Assembly: GCA_013349285.1 (NCBI GenBank) | Contig: DUZU01000010.1 | Location: 1-64,000 of the forward strand | Direction of reading: 5' to 3' | Length of the DNA: 64,000 nt | Origin: Deltaproteobacteria bacterium | Lineage (GTDB): Bacteria; Desulfobacterota; Desulfobulbia; Desulfobulbales; Desulfurivibrionaceae | In this document: piece by piece, positions 44,163-54,033 of the stretch | Layout: each line of letters starts with the position of its first letter | How positions within the stretch are numbered: the stretch's first letter is position 1 | The notes under the pieces: generated by a model | The model's input: only the letters and a program-made list of their open reading frames with translations | Databases searched by the model: none | What the model was told of the DNA's origin: nothing | Translations under genes and position numbers: made by a program

Positions 44163-44494
44163 GTGTTTAAATCTTTGTCTGTGGTTGTTGGTTTATTTGA
44201 GAGGCGGTTTTCAACCGAGAGAACCTTGTCGTGCAGATGGACGACCTTGTCCCGGCGCTCATCAAGGACGATCTGGGTCACCACCCGGTGAACCCCTCGG
44301 TTAAAGGGCAGGGCGTGGAGGTCGGCGGCCAGGCCCAGCAGCTGCCGGGGCGTGCCTTCCACCATGGTTCCCATGTCCGTAAGTTGGAATGCTACCCCTT
44401 CTCTGGTTAAGGCCTGTTGGATATCCGCGACATATTCGCCTACGCTTGGGTCATTGGTGCCCAAGGGGATTATGGTCAGCTGCATGATTGCCAT
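44159..44494 (-). CDS. MTH1187 family thiamine-binding protein
   Basis: A 111-residue protein from the ATG at 44494, which gives the usual family length (about 100); a longer reading from 44566 would overlap the PilZ gene. The pattern MQLTIIPLGTNDPSVGEYVADIQQALTREG, then TDMGTMVEGTPRQLLGLAADLH fits MTH1187/YkoF-type ferredoxin-like proteins that bind thiamine or related ligands. It ends in ATGA with the next gene. No transporter is next to it. Confidence 0.88.
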   Translation of the reverse strand: MAIMQLTIIPLGTNDPSVGEYVADIQQALTREGVAFQLTDMGTMVEGTPRQLLGLAADLHALPFNRGVHRVVTQIVLDERRDKVVHLHDKVLSVENRLSNKPTTTDKDLNT

Positions 44495-44537
44495 TTTTGG
44501 TTCCAGGTGGTTGCCGGTGGCTTGCGCCAAAAAAAAA

Positions 44538-44921
44538 TCAATCGATGGACCGGTAGTAGGAATCAAAGCTTTCGGCCATCTCCTCGTTGAGTTTGTCCGG
44601 GTTTTCCGAGTTGTAATAGAGGATATTTTTTAAATGGTAGAAGCTGTCAAGGTCGGTTTCGAAAAAACGCAGGCCCAGGCCGTTTTTTTCGACCCGGACC
44701 ACTTCGCCCTGCATCTCAAGGGTCAGATTGCTGGTGGTGCCGGTCAAGTGGAGCGAGGCATGACATTTTTCCCCGGGAACATGGCCGGTGATACCTACCA
44801 CAAAAACCCCCTTGATACTCAGGTCAACGGTTTCGCACTCTTCATGTTTCCGGTTAGGGAAGATCAAGGTAATTGTGGCGTGGAATGCCACCCTGCTGTT
44901 TTTGCGCTTGTTGTCCATCAT
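44538..44921 (-). CDS. PilZ domain protein
   Basis: A 127-residue protein. The cyclic di-GMP motifs are seen: KRKNSR (RxxxR) at residue 4-9 and DLSIKG (DxSxxG) near residue 33. It probably binds cyclic di-GMP and acts as a small effector. An AAGGA site precedes the ATG. It is in the same series as the CheW-like and MTH1187 genes. Confidence 0.88.
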   Translation of the reverse strand: MMDNKRKNSRVAFHATITLIFPNRKHEECETVDLSIKGVFVVGITGHVPGEKCHASLHLTGTTSNLTLEMQGEVVRVEKNGLGLRFFETDLDSFYHLKNILYYNSENPDKLNEEMAESFDSYYRSID

Positions 44922-44995
44922 GACTCATCCTTATTGTCGGGTTGCCTCATCAAGATGATTCCGGATTTCGCCTTGGTCAATGATGGTGTCGCAGG

Positions 44996-45547
44996 CTAGG
45001 CCGGAATGGAAAGAAAGCCTTCTCGTTCCAGGATTGATGCATAATTGAGAACAGGAAGTTCTTCATTGTCGCTTATTTCGGCCATTCCTGCAATGTCTCC
45101 GTTTTTTGTTTTTGTAAAAGAGGAGAGGGGGGCGGCCTGTTCCCCTATTTCGCTGCAGATGATAATGCCATGCCGGGGGCCATTGCTTATTGTCAGCAGC
45201 AAGGTGCCGCTTTCATCCGGCGTGGTGGGCAGGCCGAATCCGCGGGGGATCATGACCGGCAACGCCAGTTTCCTGAGTCGGCTGTTTTTGAGTTTACTCA
45301 ACTCACCCTGAAACTGTTTGGCCAGCCCCCGGAACAGGCCGCCGAAATCCTTGAGCGGCACCTGGCTGTTCTTGATGTATTTTCTTCTTTGCTTATCGGC
45401 CACGGGTTTGATCAGGGCAATCGCTTCTTCGGCAATACCAATGGCGGTGCGGCCGATTAGTATCTTGCGGATCATGGTGCCGGTCGCGGGTTGGTAGTCG
45501 TTCAGCCCGTGGCCGGCTATGGGATGTATGGTTGGTTTAGTGAGCAT
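44996..45547 (-). CDS. conserved hypothetical, possibly CheW-like
   Basis: A 183-residue protein. It opens with MIRKILIGRTAIGIAEEAIALIKPV from residue 25 and ends with MAEISDNEELPVLNYASILEREG, which recalls the beta-strand end of CheW-like domains (region with xxxPVLNxxxIL). The middle has a Lys/Arg-rich segment and CSEIGEQAAP. The match is weak and no family can be stated. A longer start at 45547 has a possible CGGAA site. Neighbours include a PilZ protein. Confidence 0.45.
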   Translation of the reverse strand: MLTKPTIHPIAGHGLNDYQPATGTMIRKILIGRTAIGIAEEAIALIKPVADKQRRKYIKNSQVPLKDFGGLFRGLAKQFQGELSKLKNSRLRKLALPVMIPRGFGLPTTPDESGTLLLTISNGPRHGIIICSEIGEQAAPLSSFTKTKNGDIAGMAEISDNEELPVLNYASILEREGFLSIPA

Positions 45548-45573
45548 GGCATGTTCCGGTGTTGCTGGTTTGG

Positions 45574-45978
45574 CTACTGATGGATCTCGGGTTGCTTGTC
45601 TGGCTTTGCCTGGGCTTTTTTTTTAGCCTGAACCCTTTTTTTCAGGATTGTAAATCGAGAATAGACCCTTTTGAAGAGTTGTTCTTCATGTTCAGGGTCG
45701 AATTTGCCCTCTTCGTAGATGTTGACGATATGGGCCATGGCTTCTTTGAGAAAGTCGATGAACTCAACCGCAAGAGGTTCCTGTTGTTTTTTGGCGTACT
45801 GGAGAACGCTGTCGGCCATGGTTAGAATGGCCAGGGCGTTTTTGCGGGTTTTAAAACGGTTTTTAAGACAGGAAAAAGCAGCCTCCAGAGGTTCTATTTT
45901 CTTCTGCGGCAGGTCCCAGACCGGAGAGAGGATTTCCGCCTTGAGTTTCTTTATTGCTTCATCTAACGACAAGATCAC
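45574..45978 (-). CDS. conserved hypothetical helical protein (134 aa)
   Basis: A mostly helical, Lys/Glu-rich soluble protein (SLDEAIKKLKAEILSPVWDL, ALAILTMADSVLQYAKKQ). The C-terminus is strongly basic then polar (KKRVQAKKKAQAKPDKQP). No known domain was recognised. It is the first gene of the minus-strand series that continues with the CheW-like, PilZ and MTH1187 genes, and ends 26 bases before the next start, so they are likely one operon. Confidence 0.6.
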   Translation of the reverse strand: MILSLDEAIKKLKAEILSPVWDLPQKKIEPLEAAFSCLKNRFKTRKNALAILTMADSVLQYAKKQQEPLAVEFIDFLKEAMAHIVNIYEEGKFDPEHEEQLFKRVYSRFTILKKRVQAKKKAQAKPDKQPEIHQ

Positions 45979-46297
45979 TTGCTGCTCTCCGAAAAGGTTG
46001 GCCCTTGGTGGTATTGACCTTCAAGGCAGGAACATTCTTTGGCTGGGCGCCGAGGTTGTTTAAAAGGGAATTTAAATCTTGTTGCCTGCAATGACAATGG
46101 TTTTCTCCAAAGTGGTTGTGTCGGGCCGATGGCCTATTGTGGCTGGAAATTTTGTATAGTACTATAGCAGCAATTTGCTTTTTTATGCAACAAACACTTC
46201 AGGTTACTGCCGTGGGGAGCTGAGGGCCCGCCGTCGTTTTTTGAGTTGGCGTCTTTGGGTTATGGTAAAAAGCACGTTTTAGGGAAAGGAAAGGTTA
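45979..46297. other. intergenic region upstream of the prepilin peptidase gene
   Basis: About 320 bases with no gene. It holds the perfect 12-base palindrome TATAGTACTATA at 46155-46166 and AT-rich tracts. Promoters of both divergent units should be here. Nothing else is recognised. Confidence 0.5.
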
Positions 46298-47080
46298 ATG
46301 CCTGATAATATGTCATATTTATTCGTTGCGTTATTTGGAGCCCTGGTGGGCAGTTTTTTGAATGTGGTGATTCTTCGTCTTCCCGAAGAGGGCGCTTCCG
46401 TAGTTTTTCCCGCATCACACTGTCCGGCCTGCAAAAATGACATCAGCTGGTATGATAATATCCCTATTTTCAGTTTTATTCTGCTGCGGGGGCGCTGTCG
46501 CCAGTGCGGGGTCTCGATTTCGTGGCAGTATCCCTTGGTGGAGTTGGCCATGACCCTGCTCTCCCTGGCCCTGTTCAGCTATTTCGGGCTTTCGCTGCTC
46601 TATGTTATTTATTTTGTGTTCTGTGCGGCCCTGCTGGCCATAATCTTCATTGATCTAGCCCATCAGATCATCCCCGATGTAATCAGCCTGCCCGGCATTG
46701 TCCTGGGCTTTGTTGTTTCTTTTATCAACCCTTTTGTCTCCTGGCAGTCTTCCGGGATCGGCATCATGGTGGGGGGCGGCAGTTTTTATCTGGTCGCTTT
46801 TGTTTACTATCTGTTGACCAAGCGGGATGGTATGGGGGGAGGCGATATCAAGCTCTTGGCCATGATCGGCGCTTTTTTGGGCTGGCAGTCCCTGCCCTTT
46901 GTGATCTTCGGCAGTTCGTTGATGGGGTCTATTATCGGTATCGGCGCCATGCTCAAGCAGCGCAAGGGCGGTCAGACGGTTATCCCCTACGGGCCTTTTC
47001 TGGCGGTGGCGGCAATGCTCTATCTTTTTTTCAGAAGGGAGATAGTTTTTCTCTATATGAGATATGTATTGTCCGCCTAA
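46298..47080 (+). CDS. pilD: prepilin peptidase (A24 family)
   Basis: A 260-residue membrane protease. The N-terminus has the zinc motif CPACKNDISWYDN ... CRQCGVSISWQYP; the catalytic Asp residues are in FIDLAHQIIPD and GGGDIKL, both conserved. It cleaves and N-methylates type IV prepilins or type II secretion pseudopilins. Full length for PilD. An AAAGGAAAGG site precedes the ATG. No pilus genes are adjacent, apart from the ATPase relic 14 kb away. Confidence 0.95.
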   Translation: MPDNMSYLFVALFGALVGSFLNVVILRLPEEGASVVFPASHCPACKNDISWYDNIPIFSFILLRGRCRQCGVSISWQYPLVELAMTLLSLALFSYFGLSLLYVIYFVFCAALLAIIFIDLAHQIIPDVISLPGIVLGFVVSFINPFVSWQSSGIGIMVGGGSFYLVAFVYYLLTKRDGMGGGDIKLLAMIGAFLGWQSLPFVIFGSSLMGSIIGIGAMLKQRKGGQTVIPYGPFLAVAAMLYLFFRREIVFLYMRYVLSA

Positions 47081-47165
47081 CCGGTGCGGCGGGTGGGCTA
47101 CCGATGTTAACACAACAAGGATAGGGAAGGGGGGGCGAGCTGGATTAAGGGCAAGCAGGGCGGTC

Positions 47166-47360
47166 TTACTCGTTTGCCGCCATTTTATTGCTGTTGCAGA
47201 TATCGCATAAAAAGTAACCTTGTTCGGCATCTTCGCGATGGTCGATCAACCGCCATTTTTTTAAAAGGATATTATCGGAGTTGCTTCTCTTGCAGTTTTC
47301 GCAGGCCCAAATTTCTTTCGGGACTCCTCTGGTTGTTGTCTGGTACTTAAATGACTTCAT
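47166..47360 (-). CDS. small zinc-ribbon-like protein (64 aa)
   Basis: A 64-residue protein with CENCKRSN near residue 20 and CDICNSNK near residue 52, a four-cysteine zinc ribbon. No family is recognised; the body between is charged (KKWRLIDHREDAEQGYF). It lies alone between pilD and mnmG. A GAGG element is 13 bases upstream, a bit far, so the start is not fully convincing. Probably a small metal-binding adaptor. Confidence 0.5.
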   Translation of the reverse strand: MKSFKYQTTTRGVPKEIWACENCKRSNSDNILLKKWRLIDHREDAEQGYFLCDICNSNKMAANE

Positions 47361-47499
47361 TGTTAAAGTTACGCCTCACGATATTCCGGTAAATTATTTT
47401 TTGTATCAGGTTGGCTATAATTAGCGATCCGGCTTGATTTTGCAAGTGTTTTGTTGAAAAAACAGGGCCGGTAAACCGGCTGACGTGTTGGGTGAAAAA

Positions 47500-49383
47500 T
47501 CAGCTAATGTTTTCTTTTTTCAGGTGGACCTGGAGTACGGAAATCGCGGCCGGGGTGATGCCCGAGATCCTGGCCGCCTGGCCCAGGGTCCGGGGTTTGA
47601 TCAGCGAGAGTTTCTCCACCGCCTCGGCGGAAAGGCCGTTCATTTTTTGGTAGGGCAGCTCCTCGGGCAGGAGCACCGCCTCCATGCGGCGGAAGCGAGC
47701 CACCTGTTCATGTTGTCGCTCGATATAGCCATGGTATTTAACCTCGAGTTGTACTTCCATCCTTTCATCGTTGTTTATCTCGATGGGGATGGCGGCGATC
47801 TCGGCGACCTGATTGATGTCTAGTTCCGGGCGGCGCAGGAGCTCGGCGGCGCTGACCATGGATTTAAGCGGATTGCTGTCCATGGTGGCCAGCTTCTCGT
47901 TAATCGCCGGGGTCGGCTTGACGTTGCTCGTGTTAAAGCGGGCCAGGGTTTCGGTGATCGCTTCTTTTTTGGCGATAAATTGCCGGTAGGTCTCGGGGGC
48001 GATCAGTCCCAGCTCATGGCCGATCTGCCTCAGGCGCATGTCGGCGTTGTCTTCTCTCAGCAATAAGCGGTACTCGGCCCGTGAGGTGAAAAGGCGGTAT
48101 GGTTCCTTGGTGCCCAGGGTGACCAGGTCGTCGATCAGCACCCCGGTGTAGGCCTGGGAGCGGTTGAGGATCAGGGGTTCTTCCTCGCGTACATACTTGA
48201 CCGCGTTGATGCCGGCGATCAGGCCTTGGGCCGCTGCTTCCTCATAGCCCGAGGTGCCGTTGATCTGGCCGGCGAGAAAGAGACCCTTCACCTTTTTGGT
48301 CTCCAGGGACGGCCGCAGTTCCAGGGGATCGACATAATCATATTCAATGGCATAGCCGGGGCGGATGATCTTGACCTGCTCCAACCCCTTGATGCTGCGC
48401 AGCATGCCGATCTGGACATCCATGGGCAGGCTGGTGGGCAGGCCGTTGGGGTAGACCTCCACCGTGTCGATGCCCTCGGGCTCGAGAAAGATCTGGTGGC
48501 GATCCTTGTCCGGGAAGCGCATGACCTTGTCTTCGATGGAGGGGCAGTAGCGGGCGCCGACCCCCTCGATTATGCCGGTGTACATGGGGGAGCGGGCGGT
48601 GCCGGCCCGGATGATGTCATGGGCCTGCTGGTTGGTGTAGGTGATATGGCAGGGGCGCTGGGGCAGCACCGGGGCCTTGCCTTTGTTGCTGAAGGAAAAG
48701 AGGTTGGGCGGCTCATCGCTGTATTGCGCCTCAAGCTCGGTGTAATCAATGGTCGTGGCATCGAGCCGGGGGGTGGTCCCGGTCTTCATCCTCCCCATGT
48801 TGAAGCCCAGCTCCTTGAGGTGGAGGGGCAGTTGCAGGGAAGGGGCGTCCCCCATCCGGCCGGCGGGGAAATTTTTCAGGCCGATGTGGATCAGGCCGTT
48901 TAAAAAGGTGCCGGTCACAATGATCACGGCCCGGGCAGTGATCTCTTCCTCAAGGGAGGTCCTGACCCCGGCGATGGCCCCGTCTTTGATAATAAGCCGA
49001 TCGGCAACCCCCTGGATGATGTCGAGGTTCGCCTGGTTTTCCATTACCGATTTCATCCGCAGCCGGTAGAGCAGGCGGTCGGCCTGGGCTCGGGACGACC
49101 AGACGGCCGGACCTTTTCTGGTGTTGAGCCGCCGGAATTGGATGCCGGTGGCGTCGATGTTCTTGGCCATTTCGCCGCCCAAGGCGTCGATCTCCTTGAC
49201 GAGATGGCCCTTGGCCAGGCCGCCGATGGCCGGGTTGCAGCTCATGGCGCCGATGCCGTCCACGTTCATGACCAGCACCGCGGTTTTGCAGCCCATGCGG
49301 GCGGCGGCCAGGGCGGCTTCACAACCGGCGTGCCCGGCTCCGACTACGATGATGTCATATTGATGATGGGTTATGTTGACCAT
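47500..49383 (-). CDS. mnmG: tRNA uridine-5-carboxymethylaminomethyl(34) synthesis enzyme MnmG
   Basis: A 627-residue FAD protein. The N-terminal dinucleotide fold is [19 protein letters not shown]; signatures [19 protein letters not shown] and later [21 protein letters not shown] are diagnostic. With MnmE it modifies the wobble uridine of tRNAs. It follows trkH with a TAATG overlap (one base), so translation is coupled to potassium transport genes, an unusual but not unknown arrangement. Confidence 0.97.
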   Translation of the reverse strand: MVNITHHQYDIIVVGAGHAGCEAALAAARMGCKTAVLVMNVDGIGAMSCNPAIGGLAKGHLVKEIDALGGEMAKNIDATGIQFRRLNTRKGPAVWSSRAQADRLLYRLRMKSVMENQANLDIIQGVADRLIIKDGAIAGVRTSLEEEITARAVIIVTGTFLNGLIHIGLKNFPAGRMGDAPSLQLPLHLKELGFNMGRMKTGTTPRLDATTIDYTELEAQYSDEPPNLFSFSNKGKAPVLPQRPCHITYTNQQAHDIIRAGTARSPMYTGIIEGVGARYCPSIEDKVMRFPDKDRHQIFLEPEGIDTVEVYPNGLPTSLPMDVQIGMLRSIKGLEQVKIIRPGYAIEYDYVDPLELRPSLETKKVKGLFLAGQINGTSGYEEAAAQGLIAGINAVKYVREEEPLILNRSQAYTGVLIDDLVTLGTKEPYRLFTSRAEYRLLLREDNADMRLRQIGHELGLIAPETYRQFIAKKEAITETLARFNTSNVKPTPAINEKLATMDSNPLKSMVSAAELLRRPELDINQVAEIAAIPIEINNDERMEVQLEVKYHGYIERQHEQVARFRRMEAVLLPEELPYQKMNGLSAEAVEKLSLIKPRTLGQAARISGITPAAISVLQVHLKKENIS

Positions 49384-50906
49384 TATGCCGACCTGTAAGG
49401 AGTTTGTTTAGAAGATTGGCCCCCGGTTTTGCTGAGCTGCCAGCGCCAGACGGGTTTGCGGGCCATGCTCCAGAAATCCGGGGTGAGCAGGACGGCCACC
49501 GTATACAGCTCGAGGCGGCCGGCCAGCATGCAGAAGCTTAATACCACCTTGGCCAGCGGCGGCAGGTGGCCGAAGTTCTGAGCCGGCCCCACCAGGCTCA
49601 GGCCGGGGCCGATGTTGTTTAAGGTGGCGATCACCGCGGTGGTGCCGGTGACAATATCGACTCCCAGCGCGGTGATAACCAGGCTGGCCAGGAGCAGGAC
49701 TCCGATGTGGAGGGCGAGGAAGCCGAGGATGGAGACCATGACCTCCTGGGGAACCTTGACCTTGCCCAGCTTTAAGGTGCCCACGGTGCGGGGGTGCACC
49801 AGGTTGCGGAGCTGGAGGCGGGCGAATTTAAAAAAGAGCAGGATGCGAACCACCTTGATCCCGCCGCCGGTGGAGCCGGCGCAGCCGCCGATAAACATGA
49901 AGGATACCAGCAGAATCTTGAGGACCGGCGGCCACTGGTCAAAATCGGCGGTGCCGAAACCGGTGGTGGTGATAACGGTGACCACCTGAAATGCCGCGGT
50001 GCGCAGGGTTTCGCCAAAGGTGGCGTACACCTGATGGTAGCTGTTCACCATGACGATGATCACGGTGGCGATCGAGCATAAGGTCAGGTAAAAACGGAAC
50101 TCCTCATTCTGCCAATAGGCGGAGAGTTTGCCCTTGAGCCCGTAATGATGCAGGGAGAAGTTGGTGCCGGCCAGGATCATGAAGATAATAATGACCGATT
50201 CGACATAGGCGGAGTTGAAATGGGCGACGCTGGCGGTGTGGGTGGAAAAGCCGCCGGTGGCCAGGGTGGCGAAGGAGTGGCAGAGCGCATCAAAAAAGGT
50301 GAGGCCGCCGAACATCAGCAACACGGTCTGGATTGCGGTGAGCAGAACGTATACCCCCCAGAGGATGCGGGCCGTGTCCTGGATTCTCGGCGCGAGGCGA
50401 TCCTTGGTCGGCCCCGGCATCTCGGCCTGGAAGAGCTGCATGCCGCCGACCCCGAGCAGGGGCAGAATGGCAAGGGAGAGCACGATGATTCCCATGCCGC
50501 CGATCCAGTGGGTGGTGGCCCGCCAGAACAGCACGCTTTCCGGCAGCACCTCCACCGTGGTGAGAATGGTGGAGCCGGTGGTGGTAAAGCCGGACATCGA
50601 TTCAAAAAAGCAATCGACAAAGGAGGGCATCTGGCCGCAGAAATAAAAGGGCAACGCCCCTAAAAAAGCCAAGCCCAGCCAGCTTAAGACCACCACCGCG
50701 AAGCCGTCCCGGTAGGCGAGATCCTTTTCCGGGGCGAAAAGCGCCACCAGCCCGGCCCCCATGATGGCCCCGATCACGGCACAGAGCATGAATGAGCCGA
50801 TCATCCCGTCGTGGTAATAGATGCTGAATGGAATCGGGGTCAGCAGAAAGAGGGAGATCAGGATAAGTAATTTGCCGAAAAGGTTAAGAACGCCGCCTGT
50901 GCGCAT
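49383..50906 (-). CDS. trkH: Trk system potassium uptake protein TrkH
   Basis: A 507-residue membrane protein with four pore-loop units; [12 protein letters not shown] is the first selectivity region and [10 protein letters not shown] the second, with [13 protein letters not shown] the third and IGPGLSLVG the last. It conducts potassium together with TrkA, whose gene is 15 bases upstream. The 1-base overlap with mnmG points to one operon trkA-trkH-mnmG. Confidence 0.96.
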   Translation of the reverse strand: MRTGGVLNLFGKLLILISLFLLTPIPFSIYYHDGMIGSFMLCAVIGAIMGAGLVALFAPEKDLAYRDGFAVVVLSWLGLAFLGALPFYFCGQMPSFVDCFFESMSGFTTTGSTILTTVEVLPESVLFWRATTHWIGGMGIIVLSLAILPLLGVGGMQLFQAEMPGPTKDRLAPRIQDTARILWGVYVLLTAIQTVLLMFGGLTFFDALCHSFATLATGGFSTHTASVAHFNSAYVESVIIIFMILAGTNFSLHHYGLKGKLSAYWQNEEFRFYLTLCSIATVIIVMVNSYHQVYATFGETLRTAAFQVVTVITTTGFGTADFDQWPPVLKILLVSFMFIGGCAGSTGGGIKVVRILLFFKFARLQLRNLVHPRTVGTLKLGKVKVPQEVMVSILGFLALHIGVLLLASLVITALGVDIVTGTTAVIATLNNIGPGLSLVGPAQNFGHLPPLAKVVLSFCMLAGRLELYTVAVLLTPDFWSMARKPVWRWQLSKTGGQSSKQTPYRSA

Positions 50907-50921
50907 TATATCACCGGTATG

Positions 50922-52274
50922 TTATTCGCCGAACAGGTTTTCGACGGCCTGGAGGGCATCTTTGGTAAAGAATACCACCAGATTGTCGTTGGGCTGGAGC
51001 AGGGTGTCGCCGGTGGGAATGATTATCTCGCCGCCGCGCATAATGGCGCCGATAATGGCGCCCATGGGAAATTCCAGATATTTAAGGGGCAGATCCGCGA
51101 ACTTGTCGTTGTTGGGGATTTTCATCTCGATTACTTCGGCATCGCTGCCCTGCAGGGTGGTGATGTTGACGATCTTGCCGCCGCCGCGGACAAAGCGCAG
51201 GATCATGTTGGCCGCCACCTGCCGCGGGCTCAAGGGCACGTCGATGCCGAGTTTGCCGAGCATGGGGATAAAGCCGGGGTTGGTGATATGGGTGATGCAT
51301 TTTTTGGCGCCGTGATGCTTGGCCAGCAGGCTGGACAGGATATTGGTGGTGTCGCTGTTGGTTACCGAGATCACCAGGTCGGCCTGGTCGATGCCTTCGT
51401 CGAGCAGGTCGTGGGCTTCCAGGCCGTTGCTGTTCAAGACCACGGTATGTTCAAGTTGTTCGGCCAGGAATTCGCAGCGTTTGCTATTCTGTTCCACCAG
51501 GCGGACATTGATTTTTTTCTGTTCCATCTGGCGGGCGACCAGGTAACCGATGGTGCCGCCGCCGACGATAAAAGCGTTTTTCGGGGCATGGCTGGCCGCG
51601 TTGAACAACAGGTTTTCAACCGGCGGCACATCTTTTTTGCGCATCACCAGATAGACCTTGTCGCCGACCTCGATTCTGTCCTTGCCGCGGGGGATGATGG
51701 TTTTGTTGTTGCGGCTGATGGCAACGATAACAAAGTCGTAGATACCCTGGAGGTCGCGCAGATCCTGGAGGCTTTTGCCGACACAGGGTTGGCCGGCCTG
51801 GGCGTTATAGCCGAGCAGTTCGATCCGGCCCCGGGCGAATTCGGCCACCTCAAAGGCCTGGGACATGGTGATCAGCCGCATGATTTCTTCGGTGATCGCA
51901 AGATCCGGGCTGATCAAGAGGTCGATGCCCAAGGCGCGCTCGGCCTGGGCCGTGCCCTGGGCGTAAAAATCTTCATTACGCACCCGGGCGATACGGGTTT
52001 TGACGTTGTATTGCTTGGAGATGATGCAGGAGATCAGGTTGACCTCGTCGCTGTCGGTGACCGCGATGAAGAGGTCGGTCTTGTCGATCCCCGCCTCTTC
52101 AAGAACCCGGGCCGACGCCCCGCTGCCCAACACCGGCAGCACATTGAGGTCGCGCTCTATCCGGCGAAGTTTGTTGTCATCCTGGTCGATAAGGACTACT
52201 TCCTGGCCTTCCCCCGACAGTTTTTCGCTGAGGTGGTAGCCAACCATTCCCGCTCCGACGATCATGATTCGCAT
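50922..52274 (-). CDS. trkA: Trk system regulatory protein TrkA
   Basis: A 450-residue cytoplasmic NAD(H)-binding protein with two TrkA_N Rossmann folds (MRIMIVGAGMVGYHLSEKL; NAFIVGGGTIGYLVARQM) each followed by a TrkA_C domain. It gates TrkH. GGAGATAACCG precedes the start. It is the first gene of the trkA-trkH-mnmG unit. Confidence 0.96.
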   Translation of the reverse strand: MRIMIVGAGMVGYHLSEKLSGEGQEVVLIDQDDNKLRRIERDLNVLPVLGSGASARVLEEAGIDKTDLFIAVTDSDEVNLISCIISKQYNVKTRIARVRNEDFYAQGTAQAERALGIDLLISPDLAITEEIMRLITMSQAFEVAEFARGRIELLGYNAQAGQPCVGKSLQDLRDLQGIYDFVIVAISRNNKTIIPRGKDRIEVGDKVYLVMRKKDVPPVENLLFNAASHAPKNAFIVGGGTIGYLVARQMEQKKINVRLVEQNSKRCEFLAEQLEHTVVLNSNGLEAHDLLDEGIDQADLVISVTNSDTTNILSSLLAKHHGAKKCITHITNPGFIPMLGKLGIDVPLSPRQVAANMILRFVRGGGKIVNITTLQGSDAEVIEMKIPNNDKFADLPLKYLEFPMGAIIGAIMRGGEIIIPTGDTLLQPNDNLVVFFTKDALQAVENLFGE

Positions 52275-52445
52275 CGGTTATCTCCAGAAAAAAAATCGGA
52301 CGCATGTTGATGGATGCCATCACCTTGGTCCGTTCTTTGTTGCAAATTGTTTTGGAAGTCGGCTAGTTATGACTTAACCGCTACAAAGTTATCCTCTAAA
52401 AAACAGGACATTATAGCTGGCTTGATGAAATTATGCAAATGGAGC

Positions 52446-53255
52446 TTATTTGCGCCACTGGATAAGAGCCCATTTCGGCGGAATCCGGCGGTTGAGGCGC
52501 CAGGTGTTATCGTCGATTTTGGTTAGGCGGGCGTCCACATAGGCGATCAGCTTTTCGTCCTCGGCCGGGGTGAGGTTGTCCACCATCCACCGGTATGATT
52601 TGAGGGCCTCTTCCCGGGAGTGATAGCAGCGATTATGGTCCAGGGTGATGAAGTCGACCCGGGCATTGATCTGCATGGTGTAGAGGATGTTGAGGGTAAA
52701 GATATAGTCCGGGCCGGGGTCGAAATCCCGACCGATGGCCAAAAATAGGTCCGGGTCAAAGGGGCCGGCGCCGACCCGGTCGACGATGTACACCCCCTGG
52801 TCGGCACTGCGGTCAAGTTTGGCCAGCGCTCCGGCCAGATCGTCAACCGAGAGCGAGCGGGAGGCAATGGCGATGTCGTGGCGGCCTATGGCAAGCTCAT
52901 CCCAGTCATCGAGCCAGGAGGCCTGGATGGCGGTGATGTTGTCAAGCCCGGCGGCCCCGGCCTGGTTGCGGAGTTCGGCGAGCATGGCCGGGGAGTAGTC
53001 AAGGGCCGTAACCCTTTGTACCCGGCGGGCCAACGGCAGGGCGAGGGTGCCGGGGCCGCTGCCCACATCGAGCACCGACCAGGTCGACTCCGGCTGAAGG
53101 GCGGCCAGAAACTGCTCGGCAAAAGGGGAGTTGAGGTTGCGTTCGGCAAAGCCTGCGGCCCGTTTGTCCCAGTCTTGGCTCTTTTTCTTCTGCCAGGATT
53201 TCTCCGAACGTGACTCCTGCCACATTCGGTTCCAGTCTATATCTCGATAGCGCAT
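52446..53255 (-). CDS. class I SAM-dependent methyltransferase
   Basis: A 269-residue methyltransferase. Motif I VLDVGSGPGTLALPLAR is clear near residue 62, with an acidic residue after it (TALDYSPAML). Motif IV is replaced by IAIASRSLSVDD. An N-terminal WQESRSEKSWQKKKSQDWDKRA is like small-molecule or protein methyltransferases. Substrate unknown. It starts 36 bases after another methyltransferase gene, probably in the same unit as uppP. Confidence 0.85.
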   Translation of the reverse strand: MRYRDIDWNRMWQESRSEKSWQKKKSQDWDKRAAGFAERNLNSPFAEQFLAALQPESTWSVLDVGSGPGTLALPLARRVQRVTALDYSPAMLAELRNQAGAAGLDNITAIQASWLDDWDELAIGRHDIAIASRSLSVDDLAGALAKLDRSADQGVYIVDRVGAGPFDPDLFLAIGRDFDPGPDYIFTLNILYTMQINARVDFITLDHNRCYHSREEALKSYRWMVDNLTPAEDEKLIAYVDARLTKIDDNTWRLNRRIPPKWALIQWRK

Positions 53256-53291
53256 GATTGCCGGTTGCCTGTTGATGGTGGCCTTTTTCCC

Positions 53292-53987
53292 TTAGTGCCG
53301 GGGGGTGAGACGGCTGACGATGACCACGGTTTCCTTGTCGTCGGAGCGCATGGTCCGTTTGCTGGTGGCGATTACGTATTCTTTTTCCGCCTGCAGCAGA
53401 AACTTGGGCATGCTTTTTCTGCGGATATCATGGGCCAGATAGATGACCCCGTCCGGGGCCAGCAATTTTTTAAAGACCGTGAGCAGGGGGGTGAAAAATT
53501 CTTCCCGGAAAAGGATTTCCGCACCGATGATCATATCGAATTTAGGCAAATCCGGCGGCTTGAGCCAGTCGATCAGCTTGAATTGTACGCCGGAAAGCCC
53601 GCTGGCCGCGGCGCTCACCCGTTCGAAATCAAGGATGTGGGGTTCGTAATCGCTGATGGTGACCTGGTAGCCGTTGAGGGCGGCGGCCAGACCAGGGGCG
53701 CCCAGGCCCGCGCCCAGTTCCAGCAGGGTGGCGTCCTTTTTTGGCGGGGGCATGGTTACCATCAAGTCGGCCAGGACCATCGCCGCTTCCCAGAGTTTTA
53801 CCCAGAAGGGAAAGTCTTCCACGTCCTTGAAGGGGTCCTTGCCGGCCAGTAACGGTTCGAGATCGGTTACCTGCAGCAATTGGATTTCTTTGTCCCGGAC
53901 CTTGAGCGGCTCAAAGTCGACCTTATATTTTTTGCGGATTTCCCGTAGCCGTTTGTATTCTTTTTCCGGAAGAGTAGTTGGGTCCAT
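53292..53987 (-). CDS. class I SAM-dependent methyltransferase, protein-lysine type (Methyltransf_16-like)
   Basis: A 231-residue protein. Motif I LLELGAGLGAPGLAAALNGYQVTISDYEPHIL is followed by MIIGAEILFREEFFTP, the motif IV region of eukaryote-like lysine methyltransferases (usually DVLYDxx). An upstream W near FPFWVKLWEAAMVLA is typical. The target is unknown. An AGGTAACA site precedes the start. Confidence 0.85.
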   Translation of the reverse strand: MDPTTLPEKEYKRLREIRKKYKVDFEPLKVRDKEIQLLQVTDLEPLLAGKDPFKDVEDFPFWVKLWEAAMVLADLMVTMPPPKKDATLLELGAGLGAPGLAAALNGYQVTISDYEPHILDFERVSAAASGLSGVQFKLIDWLKPPDLPKFDMIIGAEILFREEFFTPLLTVFKKLLAPDGVIYLAHDIRRKSMPKFLLQAEKEYVIATSKRTMRSDDKETVVIVSRLTPRH

Positions 53988-54033
53988 TGTTACCTCGCGT
54001 TATGGCAGAATGTTTCATGTTGGGCCGAGTAAA

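Noticed and set aside
50919-52310. 463-codon open frame opposite trkA
   Set aside because: Entirely antisense to trkA; composition-driven.
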